The translations under genes were made by a program, and so were the position numbers. Shown in pieces: positions 36,118-49,900 of a stretch of DNA of 64,000 nt. Below the pieces are notes generated by a model. It did no database searches. It had not been told where the DNA came from and was given only the letters and a program-made list of their open reading frames with translations. The DNA comes from Gnetum montanum (Eukaryota; Streptophyta; Gnetopsida; Gnetales; Gnetaceae). The stretch lies in assembly GCA_015680685.1 (NCBI GenBank), contig MNCI01022151.1, positions 740,203-804,202 on the forward strand, written 5' to 3'. Every line of letters starts with the position of its first letter. Within the stretch, counting starts at the first letter, position 1.

Positions 36118-37029
36118 GATGAATCATTAGTTAGCTTGGTTATCTAATAACAAGGCTTTGATAACAGGGCTCCAATAACAAGGCCCTGATATTGGGCACC
36201 TGACATTGGATACTTGATGTAGGAGCCCAGGATGCGATGTCAGACATCCGATGTCATGGGGTATACACTAGCCTATAAATATAGCATTTGGACTCATGAT
36301 TTCCAATCAATTTTAAATAGTTTTGCATAGTTTTTCATAATTTTGTAAATAGAGTAGTCAAATTTTTGTAGTTTTATTCCGTAATCTTAGAAAATAATCA
36401 GTGAGTACCCACAAAGTGGATTTGAGTCAGTTGTACGAAGTCTTATTCAACTGGCAATGTACCTAAACATATTCCATGAGCGGCAATAAAATCAAGATTG
36501 ATTCTTATTCATTGTAGCACTTTTTAGAGTAGATTTACTTTCCATGCAATTTACTTTTCATGCAATTAGTTAATATTACATGTTCATGCATGTTAATTAA
36601 TTAAGCACATAAGTATAATCGCTTCAAGCATGCGTATGACTCTTGGTAATCCCAGCAACACTTAACGTTTCATAACCCAGCAATGTTATATGTGTTTAGG
36701 ATGTGCACGGGAAGTGGGATTGGATACTTGTGGTAGTATAGTTTATTATTAATTAGTAATTAGATTATTTGAATTGATTATAAATTGAGTTTCAACCTAT
36801 TGTTAATCATAGAATAATAAAATATAAAATAATAAAAACACTATGCCTCACTCTGGACTAAATCATACGTGACAAAGCTACCACTAGTCCAAGTGAGAAG
36901 ATAACAAACTACGATCAAGGCATAGCAATCTAGATGCCACAACTAGTCCCATCCACAAAATTCAACCGGATGGTGCATGAACGCTTGTGCTTCGTATGGT
37001 TGGACATAGGGGTACCTTGTCGCTCATCA
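36118..37029 (+). repeat. 5' LTR of LTR element 1
   Basis: Begins TGATGAATC and ends GCTCATCA. A TATA box (TATAAAT, 36274-36280) lies about 155 bases in. The U3 part before it has short reiterated AACAAGGC/CAGGGC words. Matches 41625-42526 along its whole length. Confidence 0.9.
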
Positions 37030-37030
37030 T

Positions 37031-37048
37031 TGGCGCTAATGCTAGGGA
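37031..37048 (+). promoter_or_regulatory. Primer binding site, tRNA-Asp type, decayed
   Basis: TGGCGCTAATGCTAGGGA lies two bases after the LTR. It equals the plant tRNA-Asp complement except at five positions, four of which are the two CpG sites changed to TA. Confidence 0.75.
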
Positions 37049-37161
37049 TGGTGCTAGTTATCTAGATTAGTTATATTATACACAATCACTATAAAGGTAT
37101 TAACAATCTATCTCTTAGAAAACATTAATATTTTAAATCTCACACATTATCAAATAAAACC

Positions 37162-39618
37162 ATGTCTTCTTCACGTAGAACCAATAATGCATCATATGAT
37201 GAAAGCACTCATAGGTGAAATGATAGGATCTACACTGAAGAAAATTGGAGTGAACAACCTCAAATAGGTGTTTCCTATGCTCATTTAGATCCTTACTACA
37301 CTTAAAACTATATTGAACTAGTGTAGACAATCCTAGAGGAGATGAAGTCCTAGATCAAGGAGGGCCTCAAGGCCTAGGACCCCCTCTAAACCTAGACAAG
37401 ATAAATTAAGGGACCATGGGGAGAACTATAGGAGCCATGATGATTCTCCTAGTTCCTCATATTCCTCTTCCTCTTCAACATCTAGTTTTGATGAAGATGA
37501 ACGTAGGTATAGAGATAGAGCTCCACTATAGGGTCAAGATAAAGATAGGAATTGGACCCAAGGGCAAAATCAAAGACATCAAAACAAGCATAGACAAAGA
37601 TCACAATCAAAGGAATAGAAATAAAAATTTTCATCATAACATGTTTGATGACGATGAACCCTTGTTGGCCACTAAGAGCCTGATGGAGGTCACAGAGGTA
37701 GTTAAGATACCCCACAAGCATCACAGGGAGAGTCACCTACCCAGGTTTGAACAATATCCCTAAATTTGCAGGAGGCTACAATTCGAATCCACAACATCAT
37801 CTACAAGCCTTCCATGATGCTTGTGTCTCATACAACATTAAAAGTGGGTGACAAAAGCTTAAGCTCTTTCCTAGGACACTAATCGACGAAGCTAAAAGTT
37901 AGTATAGATTGTTGGAACTAAGTTCCATTCACTAGTGGTCCACAATGTTGGAACTTTTCAATGAAAAATATCAAACCTATGAGAGAGTGTCCAACCTAAG
38001 AAAACAAATCCAAGAGTGGAAGCAAGAAAATCATGAACCCTTGGAAGTGGCCTTGGAAAGATACTATTTGCTACTACATAGATGCCCATACCATGGTTTT
38101 TCTGAGGAAAGGCAACTTTTCCACATCATAGATGGGCTTCATAATGAAACAAGGGAGACCCTTGGGATGTATGCTTTAGGTCAATTATACAAGCTATGAA
38201 CCCATCAAATCAAAGAGTTAATCAAGCATGTAACAAAAGAAGAAGGAGAGCGATATAGACGAGAGAATATAGAGGAAAATAATTGGGACCCAACTCTGCA
38301 AAAGAAAAGCATCCATATCTATGATAAGGCAAAAGAGGCAGCTCTCGATGAGATGATTTTACAATGAACCTTACCAATACAAAATTCTCTCGTTGAGCTT
38401 GAAGAAAATTGGATAAGATGTCAGAATTGATGGATGAGAAAGTTAAAACTTGCATAGAGATCATAGAGGAGAGAGTAGCGCAAAATGAATTAAGTGATCA
38501 TAACAAAAAAAGGAAAAGGGACCAAGAGATAGGTAAGAACACTTATCAGCAAGAAGGAAAATTAGTCGTAGAAGAAGACTAGTGGATGTGACATTTGCCT
38601 ATATGGCCATCCAAAGGACCATTGCCTAGTCCTATTGTATCTACAAGAGTATTGGGTAGGTGCATTAAATTTGAAGTTTGTACAAAAACACATGCCTACG
38701 AGATTTTCTTTTCCATGCAATAATTATAGATATCCCCACAACCAACCGTACTATCCTAGGAGGACTTATTACTAGCCTCAAAACTAATCAACCATAATGG
38801 AAAAACCTGCAATCATGGGAGAGGCCACCAACAAATAAGCACTACCCTTACTACCAACCGAACCCACACAGATGTTATGTTCAACACCCTGTTTCACCAA
38901 CTAGTTTTACTTTCTCTACTTCAAATCACTACTACCACTCTCCTAAATATCATCATCCTGCAACATCTTATACGAGATCACCACCTCACACCTCTCATCC
39001 TTTAGCATATCCTCGATATTCTTATACTCACATTCTACCACTAGCAAAATAAGAAGGTTCAGCATCACACATTAATGAACGAATGCCACTTGTGCTACAA
39101 ATGCCCATACGCATGCTGATACTAGTGGATCTCAACTACAACGTAGAAAATGTCCCTTCTGAAGGAAAGGCTGTAAATCGAAGCAAACCACACATGGACC
39201 CACCACATCATCTGAGCCAGCAAAATGCCAATCTAGTGCACCACCTTCCTTGTCACAACCAACATCCTCTAATTATACACAAGGGCCACCATCCATCATT
39301 ACTCCAACCCCAAACCCAAACGATGAACTTATTGCTATGGAGAGATAGGAAAATCCATGCATCACTGCCAATAGTAAAGGGTGCAATTGTGGGCCAGAAT
39401 TCAAAATATTAAAAACCCATAGCAAAGCTAAGGAACCAATGTGTGAAGAAAGACCATTCTGCATAGTAGCCACTAAACTAGAAGACACCTAGTGGCTTGA
39501 AAATGAGATTTTAAGATTGTTTCAAAGATGCATGGAGACAATGGATCTACTTATTAGTTCTAGACTTAAGAAAATGGACCAAACAAAGGACTTAGATGCA
39601 TATATCATACAAAACTAA
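37162..39618 (+). pseudogene. gag region of LTR element 1
   Basis: Starts at an ATG (MSSSRRTNN) and passes a Ser-rich segment (SPSSSYSSSSST) into a capsid-like domain. The domain is best read in the open stretch 37945-38199 (YQTYERVSNLRKQIQEWKQ, then IIDGLHNETRETLGMYA), which matches the Retrotrans_gag pattern. A C-x2-C-x3-H-x4-C knuckle (CDICLYGHPKDHC, 38587-38625) follows after a frame change, then a Pro/Ser/His-rich tail to a TAA at 39618. Stops and frameshifts are many. The same architecture is seen at 57530-59556 and 62510-64000. No protease or pol frame follows. Confidence 0.75.
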
Positions 39619-41624
39619 TATGTATTTTTCACCTATTTTTTGTTTTACAATTTTTTATCATTTTCCTATTTCTTCCAAAATTTTCTTATTCTTCATATGT
39701 TTTCCATTTCTTAATATTTTTCTCTTTTCTTGAGTCATTCTATTTTTTCTTTATGAATGTATTTTTATGTTTTTGTTAATAATATTGCCAAGTCATGATG
39801 CAGAAGTCAACGCTATGTGTTGGATTTTTGTGCTATGCTATCAAGATGATTAGGTAAGTAATTGTGTAAAGCAATGATACCACCTCATCCATCCCTCCAG
39901 TTCTCTAAATAAAATGTCTTTTTCATGGAAACAATTTGGTTCTTCTTTTATGAAACTAAAATTCACCAATGATCATTGTACCTTAAAGAAAGAGGAAATG
40001 ACCAAGTGGGAATGGTAAAGGTGTGACCTTAAGGGAACTTGTTGGGTTGTCTTCTTGACTTTCTTTATGTGGTTTATGACTCCTATTGGAATGTACCATT
40101 ACTCCTCCGTCAACCAATAAAAAGGAAGCTCTATCTTTGCATGGTGTGCTTCCCATCAGAAAAAAGGAAAAAAAATAAAAAAATAAAAAAACAATAATGG
40201 GAATTCAAAGCACATCCCTTGGACACAATAATGGGCTACAAGAATTGGTTATGAGGCTAGAAAGACATGTTACCCATGCCTGAAGGCATCCCTCTAACTA
40301 AGGCCCTTCCTTCCTTCTTCTCTTTTCTTCTCTTTTTTGGAGTGATGATTGTTTTTTAAGGTGGTTGTGCACTCATGGTGGTTGGTAGGATGGAACACAT
40401 CAATGTGAGGTCACTGTTCATGGTATGGACTTGGTCTAAACTTGGACAAATAGGTATGTTAATAATTTTAATCACCCTTGTCACAAGATCCTATTGTGGA
40501 CATGGTCAAGTACCTTACACCTGATCTTTGCAATCCCTTCTCATTCCATTATTTACCTCATACTGCATGCGATTATGAGCCTTTTAATTTTGTGTAGTAT
40601 AGTGCAACATCCTAACCATGGCAGTTGAGTGTTGTTTGGAACAAAGGCATGATCTACATTTAACTTCTTGAGTGGCCACAGACATCTATAGAAGTGGTTA
40701 TGTAAGGGAATTATGGTAGGAGCCTACTTTGGGGAGGACCCACTTGCATAATTTTTGTTGATCATGGCTTTGAAGTAACCTTCACATCTTCCAAAACATC
40801 ATTGACGATTTCTTTGAATTTATACATGATTTTGGGCCTACTTCTCATTTGTTTCATTACTTTTTCCTACTTTTCTATTTCCATATTCATTAATATTTCT
40901 TGGTCATCTTTGAAATTTTTATAACATCCTATTTTTGAACATCATGATAACTAATAGTAATTAATCAAAATAATGTGAATAGCTTGATGATTTTAGTTAC
41001 CTCATAACCTTGGGCATAGTATGTTGTAATCGCCTTTTGCTTAAAAGAAAACTAAGGGATCCAAAAAGGGTTAATTATTAAGGAAAAGTTACCACAACTA
41101 ATGTTGATCCTTTGGTGACTGCAAGTGATCCTAAAAGAAACACCTAAGGAAGAAGGTCTTTTGCCAAGCATGCAAACAAAGCCAAGAGAGGGATAACAGA
41201 GGATATGCCCATGGACAAATCGTAGCACATACAAGATAATAGCTCAAAGTTCGCATGTTGCTAGATCCATGGGACAATGAGAAGAAATTTTAGTCCATCC
41301 TTCAAAAATGTTCTACATAACCAAAGAAGCATTGACAAAACAATCAAGGTTGTAAGTTTGTCAATGCTAGCGAGAACAAGAAGAATCATCTTTAGTAGAT
41401 TCTTGAAGACCTCTACAAAGTTTGTAATCTTTAAAGTCTATCCAGTCTTTTTGGTCACTCTATCATTTTGTATGCACCCACTCAAATAAAATTTTGTAAT
41501 GGGGCACTCAGAGTCAGTCAATAGTTAGAGTTAGTTAATAATTCCATACCTTCCCAATTTTGTAAAGAAAGCTTAGTCCTATCCTGTTAACTCGAGGACG
41601 AGTTTTTATTTAGTTGTGGATGTA
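39619..41624. other. Noncoding inner half of LTR element 1
   Basis: T-rich sequence without any pol motif on either strand. The last bases before the 3' LTR (AGTTGTGGATGTA) could be a decayed polypurine tract. Confidence 0.6.
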
Positions 41625-42526
41625 TGATGAATCATCAATTGGCTAGGTTATATGATAACAAGGCTCCAATAATAGGGCTTTAATAATAGGGCCCCAATAT
41701 CAGGTACCCAACGTCAAAGCCTAGGACGCAATGTCGAACATCCGATGTCGCAAGGTATACACTAGCCTATAAATACAGTGCTCAGGTTCATGATTTCTAG
41801 TCAATTTTGAATAGTTTTGCATAGCTTTTCATAGTTTTGTCAATAGAGTAGCCAAATTCTTGCAATTTTATTCCATAATCTTAGAGCATAATTAGTGAGT
41901 GCCCACAGAGTGGATTTGAGTCAGTTGTACGAAGTCTTATTTGATTAGCAATGTACCTAGACATATTCCATGAGTAGTAATAAGATCAAGATTGATTCTT
42001 ACTATTGCAGCACTTTGACTTAGATTAGATTTACTTTCCATGCAATTTACTTTTCATATACTTAGTTAATATTTACATTTTCATGCATGTTAATTAATTA
42101 AGCACATAAGTATGATCGCTTCAAGGATGCATGTGACTCTTGGTAATCCTAGCAATGCTTAATGTTTGGTAACCTAGCAATGTTATATGTGTTTAGGATG
42201 TCCATGAGAAGTGGGATCAAATACTTATGTTGGGGTAGTTGATTATTAATTAGCAATTAGATTAGTTGAATTGATTATAAATTGAGTTTTAACCTGTTTT
42301 TAATCATACAATAATAAAATATAAAATAATAAAAATCATATGCCTAACTCTGGACTAAACCATATCTGACAAAGCTACCACTTGTTCAAGTGGGAAGACA
42401 ACGAATTGCAATCAAGGCATAGCGATCTAGATGTCATAACTAGTCCCATCCACAAAATTCAACTGGATCGTGCTTGAATGCTTGTGATTCGTATGGTTGG
42501 GCATAGGGATACCTCGCCACTCATCA
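41625..42526 (+). repeat. 3' LTR of LTR element 1
   Basis: TGATGAATC start, ACTCATCA end, TATAAAT at 41768-41774. Followed directly by the target duplication CATGT. Confidence 0.9.
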
Positions 42527-42767
42527 CATGTTTTAAACCACTTTAATATAGTTATCATGGATGATTATCCTTCACAAGGTCCACTGAATAACATCTTTAG
42601 GCACTTTGTTATTTACCTTTTCTAAGTCAATGAAGATCATATGCAAATTTTTTCTATGCTTTTTGAATTTTTGCATTAGTTTTTATATTAATAAAATAGC
42701 CTTCATAGTAGATGTAGATCTCCTTGGCATAAATCCAAATTGATTTTCTGATATTGTGAGTCGAGAT

Positions 42768-43502
42768 GCTAAAAGAATACCATATCGTAGATTGTAAACC
42801 ATGTTTTACACCATTGGATCCAACTAGTATTCCAAGGATTGATTTAGAACCTATTCTTGATCCCATGGTTTACAAAAGTTGATTTGAAAGTTCATTTATC
42901 TAACTAATACGAAAACAAATATATCCTATTTTATAAATCTATCATCTTGTTTTATAAAAAACCCACAAAAATATAGTTGACGTTGGTTCTAGGTATATTA
43001 AGATATCTTAAAGGCATAATGATTTATGGTTTAATTTATGATTGTTCTTCCAAAATTGATGTTGTATGTTATACACATACAAATTATGGAGGAGAAATAG
43101 TTTGTGTTTAAATATAATTTTTTTTCGTTAAACACCATGAAAATAAATTTTTTTGGTTGTTTACTATATAAAAACCAATTTTCTATTTTCAATAGGGTTA
43201 GAGTATAAAGTAGTAATAAGTCTTATTGCTAATTAAAATGGGTTCATTACTTGTTTATAGAATTAAGAGAAAATATTTTTATACCTATCATCATCTTTTG
43301 TGATAATCAAAGTGTCATCAATTTGATCAAGAATCCAATCTTTCATGAGAAAACCAAGCATATAGAAATTATCATGTACTACATTTGTCATGCATTTATT
43401 GAAGGAATCTACATCAATATAAAGGATCAGCTTGTTGAAGGTTTTACCAAGTCTTTGAGCATAAAAAATTCTAAGAAATTTGTAAATGATATACATTTGT
43501 AG
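42768..43502 (+). pseudogene. Ty1/copia post-RT and RNase H remnant
   Basis: Resumes the copia frame after the insertion: a block ending in EYHIVDCKP, CFTPLDPTS, then RYLKGIMIYGLIYD from about 42990. The 83-codon open stretch 43251-43502 contains FCDNQSVINLIKNPIFHEKT then KHIEI, and DQLVEGFTKSLS, the classic copia RNase H C-terminal half. Part of the RNase H N-terminus (about 43080-43240) is scrambled. Confidence 0.75.
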
Positions 43503-43538
43503 CTTTTGCAATAAGCTCATGACTTGTTTGATAGAGGA

Positions 43539-45239
43539 TGTTAAGAAAATAATAAATTTTTTTTTTACCTTTCACCATGTATTCATTTTTTATTTTACCA
43601 TCATAATATATGCTATATTAATGGTGCAATTAATCCTTACAATGTAATCATAATACCTCATGGTATATATTGAACTTAAATTTATAGTTCAGTTTCTCTA
43701 GTTGCATGTCACTCTATTTCAATCACAACATTTTACTTATATGTTGGCACATTTTGGCCATTTTATGGAGCAGGAATACTAAATCAATAGATATAAAAAA
43801 TATATAAGAATAAGAAGATATGCATTTGAAGACCATATGTAACCTTGTCTATCTAAATTTTGGGAAAATGATCTATTAGGTGCTACTCTTTTGGTTGTTA
43901 TATTCATATGGAGTTGTAATTAGGAGTATGAGATGAATTATTTCTCAATTCTTAGTATCTTTGGACTATTGAGTTTAAGTGGATACACAAGCAATCAGTA
44001 TTTCTTTTTTCTTGAAGTTAAATTTGGCATTCAAGATAAGCTTGTTACAAAGTTCTTATGTTTATAGATTTTGGTGGAAACAATCAATTTGGAATAAGCA
44101 TTTAGACAAAAACACATGGCTAGGATATCAACAATTTGACAAGTTCAAAGTTGAGAAATGCATTACAATGTTACCAAGAGAAATCCTTTGTGATTTTCTG
44201 CTCTGGAAAGTGAAAAAGATAATTGAAATTGGGAAATAGTGAAGGTCTGTTATTGATTCATGAAATCATTTCTAAAGTTACTGGAACAATAATAGATTGG
44301 GAGTTAACGTTATCAAATTAAAATCCTTGCTCCAACAAGAGTAGAAACAATTAACACAGTTCATCATCTTAACCATTGTAACATCAAGCAAATTTCCGCT
44401 GCTTGAGAAACATCTACTCAAGGAAAAAAAAGGATTTTTACTAGTAACACCACATCATGGCTCTTCTCTACACAAGCATCAAAACCAATGAATTCCTCAC
44501 CTGCACATGGAAAATTTAACAGTGACAATTGAAATTTTTGAATGAAAATAAATAATCCTAACGCATGGTAGCATTGGTAGCATAGCTAGGGTAAAGACAG
44601 AAAACATAGAAAGGTGATTCAATGCAAAATGGTGGTTTAGTCTAACCTAGAAAAGGCCAATTACAAATCCTAACAAACAATTTGAAACAACCAAATGAAC
44701 AATTTCAATCCCAACACCAATGGCAACAACAAAGGCAATGCCAACACAAGAGACCATGATGGCTAGAGATGTGTCTTGTACCAACAGCGACTAAGCTGGG
44801 AGTGCCAATGGTTGCAAAACAAAGATGAGCTGATAAGTGGAGCTCCAAATATTTCCAAACAACTTTGCAATCACCAGAACATGTAGCAATGCACCAAGGA
44901 TGTCGGATGAGACTACGATCTCAACACATGCTTGCTCATCATAGCAACACCACTCCTACATTGGTTACATGCCAATGAGCAACACGGTAGTAAAAGCAGC
45001 AAGGCAATGGCAACACGGTGGCAACAAACCCTCATGCCTGAACAAAAACAAAAAAATTGTGTTTCATATTTTAAGTTGAAAGCTTGGATGAAGCATTATT
45101 TAAAAAATTACTTATATTATAGTGGCCATAAGTTATGCTATAAGTTTGAAAAGATAATACATGTACATATGACAATGGTTACAATTTAAAAAGGTGGATC
45201 TATGAAGCTTTATTTAATCTAAGCTAATTTTCACATAAA
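43539..45239. other. Possible copia 3' LTR, then nothing recognised
   Basis: TGTTAAGAAAAT at 43539 follows a PPT-like stretch and could start the copia 3' LTR. Its other end was not found, nor was a matching 5' LTR. The rest is AT-rich with short ORFs. Confidence 0.35.
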
Positions 45240-46700
45240 GGATGTATAAAAAAAACTTAAAAAAATTTTCTAAATGTTTGCATTGGAAATGATATTTTTC
45301 AATTATGACATGTATTTCTCCAATTATTTGTAACTTGCTATGGTGACTTTTATGATATTTGTTACCAATTTCTCATACTCCCCATGGAAGCATTAACTCC
45401 TAAGGTAGTTATAAATTTATATTCCTAAGATATTTGTAATATCCTTAAATTTTCATGATTATTGTAACTACCTTAAGGTCACTATAAAAGGACCTTCAAA
45501 GGTAGAATTTCGAGGAGAAAGGATTTTGGGGAAAAAAAAGCAACTTTGAAAAATTCTTGGAAGATGACTTGTTAAAGACATCAATTTGCCTACTTTGTTT
45601 TAATCCTATAAGTTCATTTCTTCCCATTTTGTTTTAGTTAGCTAATGGTTTAGATAGTATCATTCTTGGCATTTTATTTTGGGATTTTTCCTAGGTTGTC
45701 TTTTATAGCTCTATTTTTGCGCAATATTAGACTTCTATTAAGATAGCTTTTGTTGTTGAAAAGTCTCAAGAGCAATGTAATAGTTATTTCTTAATGAAAT
45801 TACATTTTTTAAGCATAGAGAATCTAGGAGAATCTTTGGTATTTTAGGACGGCTAAAATAGCTTCATTGTTTTAAAATGTATTGCCTTAGTATTTCAATC
45901 CAGAAATTGTTAAATTTTTTGAAAGCTCTATTGAATGTAATCTTTGACAATTATTAACTAGCCAAAATAGATACTCATACTTTGTCATTTACGCAACAAT
46001 TTTTGGTAGTATAATAAGATTGTCTTTATGAAATTACTTGTTGAGCTCAAAGGGTTTGAACAATTCATAGTTATTGAATTAGGAATAACTTTATCGCAAA
46101 GTGTTTCCTTGTGTCAATTTATCTTGCTTAATTATTTAAGATTTCACACAAATCTACTTTCTTTTCTTTTCTTCTTCTAAGTCCATTGAATCTCACTCTA
46201 TTTCTAATTTTCTTGTGGAACTTTCTCTCTGGGGAAAATTAGGAGTAGATTGGCAGAATTGTGCTCAAATGTTTTTGCAAAATTTTATTTGTTACATGTA
46301 CTATAGGGATTGTATAGACTGAGTGATTGAACAAAATAGGAATCTTCAACAACTCATAGTATTTGACAAAGTTATTTGAATCTCTTTTATGATAGTCGAT
46401 TATAGTTTTATACACAACCCAACCATTTTAACATTTGCAACAACAAAACACATACTCACGTTTAGTACGTTTCATAACTATTGAGTTTATTTGGAGGTAT
46501 CTGGGCCTTGGTGTTACCAAAGACTAGCAAGCACCTAAACCCTATTTGAAGAACACCTTCGATCCCATGACCCCCCAAAGATGTCAAGACCATGAGGCCA
46601 TCCCAACATTGGTGGTCCCAAACAATCACCAACAGTATCTTATATTCAAGTTTCTTCAATTGTTTGTATGAGTATTATTCAATTAATTTTTCTTCAAATG
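45240..46700 (+). mobile_element. Possible LTR-like promoter sequence
   Basis: CACTATAAAAGGACC at about 45480-45494 followed by a G/A-rich leader resembles the promoter and R region of an LTR. No paired copy, PBS or clear ends were seen. Confidence 0.25.
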
Positions 46701-47599
46701 AATTGGGCCTTTAGTGCTTTTGTTCTTACCTCTTCCATTCCACAATAGTTTTCATTGGATCCTATGGTAAGCTTCATAAATGATAATGGTATCACTTTCT
46801 CATCCAAACTAAAGCCTTAGTTAATGCCTTATACTATTAGGTCATGAACTAGAATTAATCCTACAACTACCCTAGAATTCATCATTATGAATATTTATCA
46901 AGTTATCATCCAAACTTAGTTAAGAAAATGATTCCTTAACCATCAATACTTAAACTTAGACATTAACTAACGAGAAAAACATTATATATCCTATCCAGTT
47001 CCTTACTAGATTAAATCTTAATAAACTTGTCTTTAATTTCAGAAATGCATCACAAGACTTATCCTAATTTGGAGTACTTTGCAAACCAAATCTTAAACCC
47101 AAGGGTTATCAAAATTGATCTTATAATGAGAAAACTCATGATCATGATAATAATCCACCAAAAAATTTCATAGATCGCCTAGATGACATTAACAAACAAA
47201 AGAAAGTTAAGGCATGAAACTCAAGGGATTATAGATATCGTCTTCTTACATTGACTAGATGTCCTAATTAGTAAACCAAAACAGAATTATTTATAGCAAC
47301 TTATGCCAAGACTTGAAATGCTCATTTCATTTCCTAGCATAACTCATGATATTTGTTATGCTCCTTAATTAGCTGTTGAGACTTGCTATAAAAAATTTGA
47401 TGGTTTCTAAAAATTCACTGTAATTTTTGCGTCCATGGTTTGTCTAAAAAATGTTGGAAACTATAAAATTTGTAAAATAAGAAAATACTTACCAAAACAT
47501 TAGGTCTAAACAACAAATCATGAAGAAACACAAAACAAGGAATATTCAAAAATCATGAAAAAATATGAAATTACTTCAAGTATAATCGCTTTGCACAAA
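46701..47599. other. Nothing recognised
   Basis: AT-rich, no ORF worth listing. Confidence 0.4.
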
Positions 47600-49900
47600 A
47601 GATACAGCTTCACGTATAATAGGTCAAAGGCTTAACACTTGATGTAGTGAGGCTTTATAAGTGATCTTCAATTAAGAAACAAATGAATGGAAGATGGATT
47701 TGAAGTGTGAAAGACAATAACTTGGGCTTTCCTTTTATAGGATACAAATAGTATTTAGGATTTCACATCAGTAGTCTAGATAAAGGATCATCGCCCAAAG
47801 ACTTAATACTCATTTTGCCAAGTAGTATATTGGAAAGGCAATGAATGAGTAAAAACCTAACCTCTTTTGAGTGGCTTTGACTAGGCATGAACCTAGATCT
47901 TACAACTTCAAAAACAAGTACTTTACCATCACTTTAGGAGGTAATCCCTATCAGTAGTATAGAAAAATGAATTAACATGAAGAGATGACTTTAGTTAAAT
48001 GTGAAAATTTGTTCTGAAACTTCTAACATAATAAAGAATCTAGAATAAAAAATGATTTAAAAAATTCAAGATATAATCAAAAATTGAGATAAATAAATAA
48101 TCCATAACAAAAATGGATTCTACAAACCTTTAATAATCCCTCACCTAACTAGGCTAGTAGGAAATTACTTAGGAAAAAGAAGTTAATCCAAAAAACATAA
48201 ATAATCATTGAACAAATAGAAAAATAAATGTTTGAACAAGAAACATTAAAATAGAATGCATCCAAAGGTAAATCTAATCCAAAGGACATATACAAAAATT
48301 CATATCTATCAAAATGCCCTTAGGTACAAGCCTAACCTATCCACTACATGAATATATGAAAGATAATAAACAAGTGATGCATCTTAATCATTATCATCAT
48401 CATCCTAGCCTTATCCAAATAAAGAACTCATCCATAGGATATGATAGGTATTTTATAACCAAGTACCAACTTGATGTTAATTCTTCTTCTTTACTTAGGT
48501 TTGGAATTAGCCATGGTAAAGTTGGAAATACATCCTAGAACTCATGCAAATTAATAGCACATACATATAAACATGAGGCTTTCTACCATCTATGCTCATA
48601 AAGCAAAGAACACATAAATATGGAACCAAGGATTTAGCATAAATGTCAAATTATCCATAATGGGGTTAAGTGTCAAATCCTATCATCAATTAAGGATAGA
48701 TAATCTAATCCATTCAAATAGGTTTTCTGAAATATTATTATCAAATACATGTATACATAGCAATACTAAAGACCAAAGTCCAAAAGAGAATATTATAGCT
48801 TAGCCTCTAAGCTCAATGCTCATCTAGACTATGGGCTCATACCTCTCTAGATTCATCTATAAATAAAAAGAAGTTAGTCTACAAGACCAAGTAAGAATAA
48901 ACCATGGATACTCACTCCCTGTACAATCCAAAGTTAGAATCATGAAGTTGGGAGCCATCACACTAAGTAATTATCTTACATAATACATGTCAACACGCAC
49001 ACATAGCAACATGATCAACAAAAACACTAAAAAACAAATATAGGTGACAACACAAGTACCAGGAGCTTAAAATTAACATGTGAAAAAAAGGAGAAAGAAT
49101 AAAGAAGGAAGGAAAGGGAGCAAGATAAAGAAAGCAAAAGTGAGAAAGCATAAGTGTGGAAGGAAAGGAAGCAAGATAAGAAAAGCTAAAGAGAGAAGCT
49201 AAAAGATTTTGTTTTGCTTCATCTTCTTTCCTTCCAATATTGCTTACTTCATCTTGTTTATAAGCTTTTATAGCCTTTACATTCTCCTCCTTCTCCTCAT
49301 TTTTCTCTATGAAAGAAACACATGGATGCTATGTGTCTTTACACATGGCAGTTAGAGATGTGCATTATCTTTGGACTAATCCTTTTGATACTAAAAAACT
49401 TTCCAACTGATCCTTTGAATGCTCAAAAATCTTTCCAACTAATCTCCAAATACACTTTATGATTTTCCCTTGTTGAGTATTGCACCAACAAACATAAGGA
49501 TGCTTATGGAAACAAAGACAATTGGCAATCGATGGTGAAGAAGAAGTTCTTGTAATGATCAAATGGTAGAGAGGCAAGGTTAGCTACTGAACACCACATA
49601 ATAGTACTTCAAAAATGCTTTTTCATTTGCTGCTTTTTCTTTAATTTGAATTACCTGTGAGGCATGATTTCTACGCCAATTTAGGTAAGCAAAAACAACA
49701 TCTTGTTAATCCATGAATCCACATGTTCTATGTCTTTTTAGCCCTTTATACACCCTCTACAACCAATTCTAGGCCATGGTTTTTGCACAATTCTTTGTTG
49801 ATTTTATTGCTTTATTAAAACTTAAAAGGAGGTAAAGTTAGGAATACTAAAACTAGAATTACTAAAAGGATTTAAGCATGAAAATGTAATATTATAATAA
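47600..49900 (-). mobile_element. Possible LTR-like sequence, minus strand
   Basis: On the minus strand GGCTATAAAAGCTTATAAAC (plus coordinates about 49257-49276) looks like an LTR TATA region. It is followed by a pyrimidine-rich leader, as in many plant LTRs. Ends, PBS and a second copy were not found. Confidence 0.25.

Larger units (their letters stand above)
36118..42526 (+). mobile_element. LTR element 1: gag-only Ty3/gypsy-type retrotransposon, complete ends
   Basis: A 6.4-kb element flanked by a perfect 5-base target duplication, CATGT (36113-36117 and 42527-42531). LTRs of 912 and 902 bases start TGATGA and end TCATCA. A PBS follows the 5' LTR. The inner 4.6 kb carry a broken gag region (37162-39618) and then about 2 kb of noncoding sequence. 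No protease, RT, RNase H or integrase block was seen on either strand. The LTRs differ at many sites by eye, so the insertion is old. It sits inside the RTE-like LINE. Mobilisation by a pol-bearing relative such as the element at 53460-60631 is likely but inferred. Confidence 0.85.
35172..42767 (-). mobile_element. RTE-like LINE, 5' truncated, split by an LTR element
   Basis: Two minus-strand halves, 35172-36117 and 42532-42767, rejoin across the LTR element. The 3' end at 35172 has a CATCATTATCATC run, that is a GAT-type tail on the minus strand, instead of poly(A); this tail type is known for RTE LINEs. The LINE is flanked by an imperfect 21-base target duplication (35151-35171 and 42768-42788, about four differences) lying in copia coding sequence. 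Without the inner element it is about 1.2 kb long, so it is a 5'-truncated insertion carrying only the C-terminal half of RT. Confidence 0.8.
34265..43538 (+). mobile_element. Ty1/copia element remnant, split by a nested insertion
   Basis: Plus-strand copia pol pieces are in the right order: RT entry (34265-34400), RT core (34765-35171), then from 42768 the region after RT, and RNase H to the stop near 43502. The middle is occupied by an RTE-like LINE (35172-42767) that itself contains an LTR element. The copia reading frame resumes after the insertion with overlapping residues, as expected from a target duplication. A PPT-like ATAGAGGA at 43531-43538 precedes TGTTAAGAAAAT, a plausible 3' LTR start. 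The 5' half (gag, integrase, 5' LTR) was not found. Confidence 0.75.

Noticed and set aside
39083-39412. Separate 109-codon gene
   Set aside because: Lies in the Pro/His-rich tail of the element 1 gag region, in a shifted frame.
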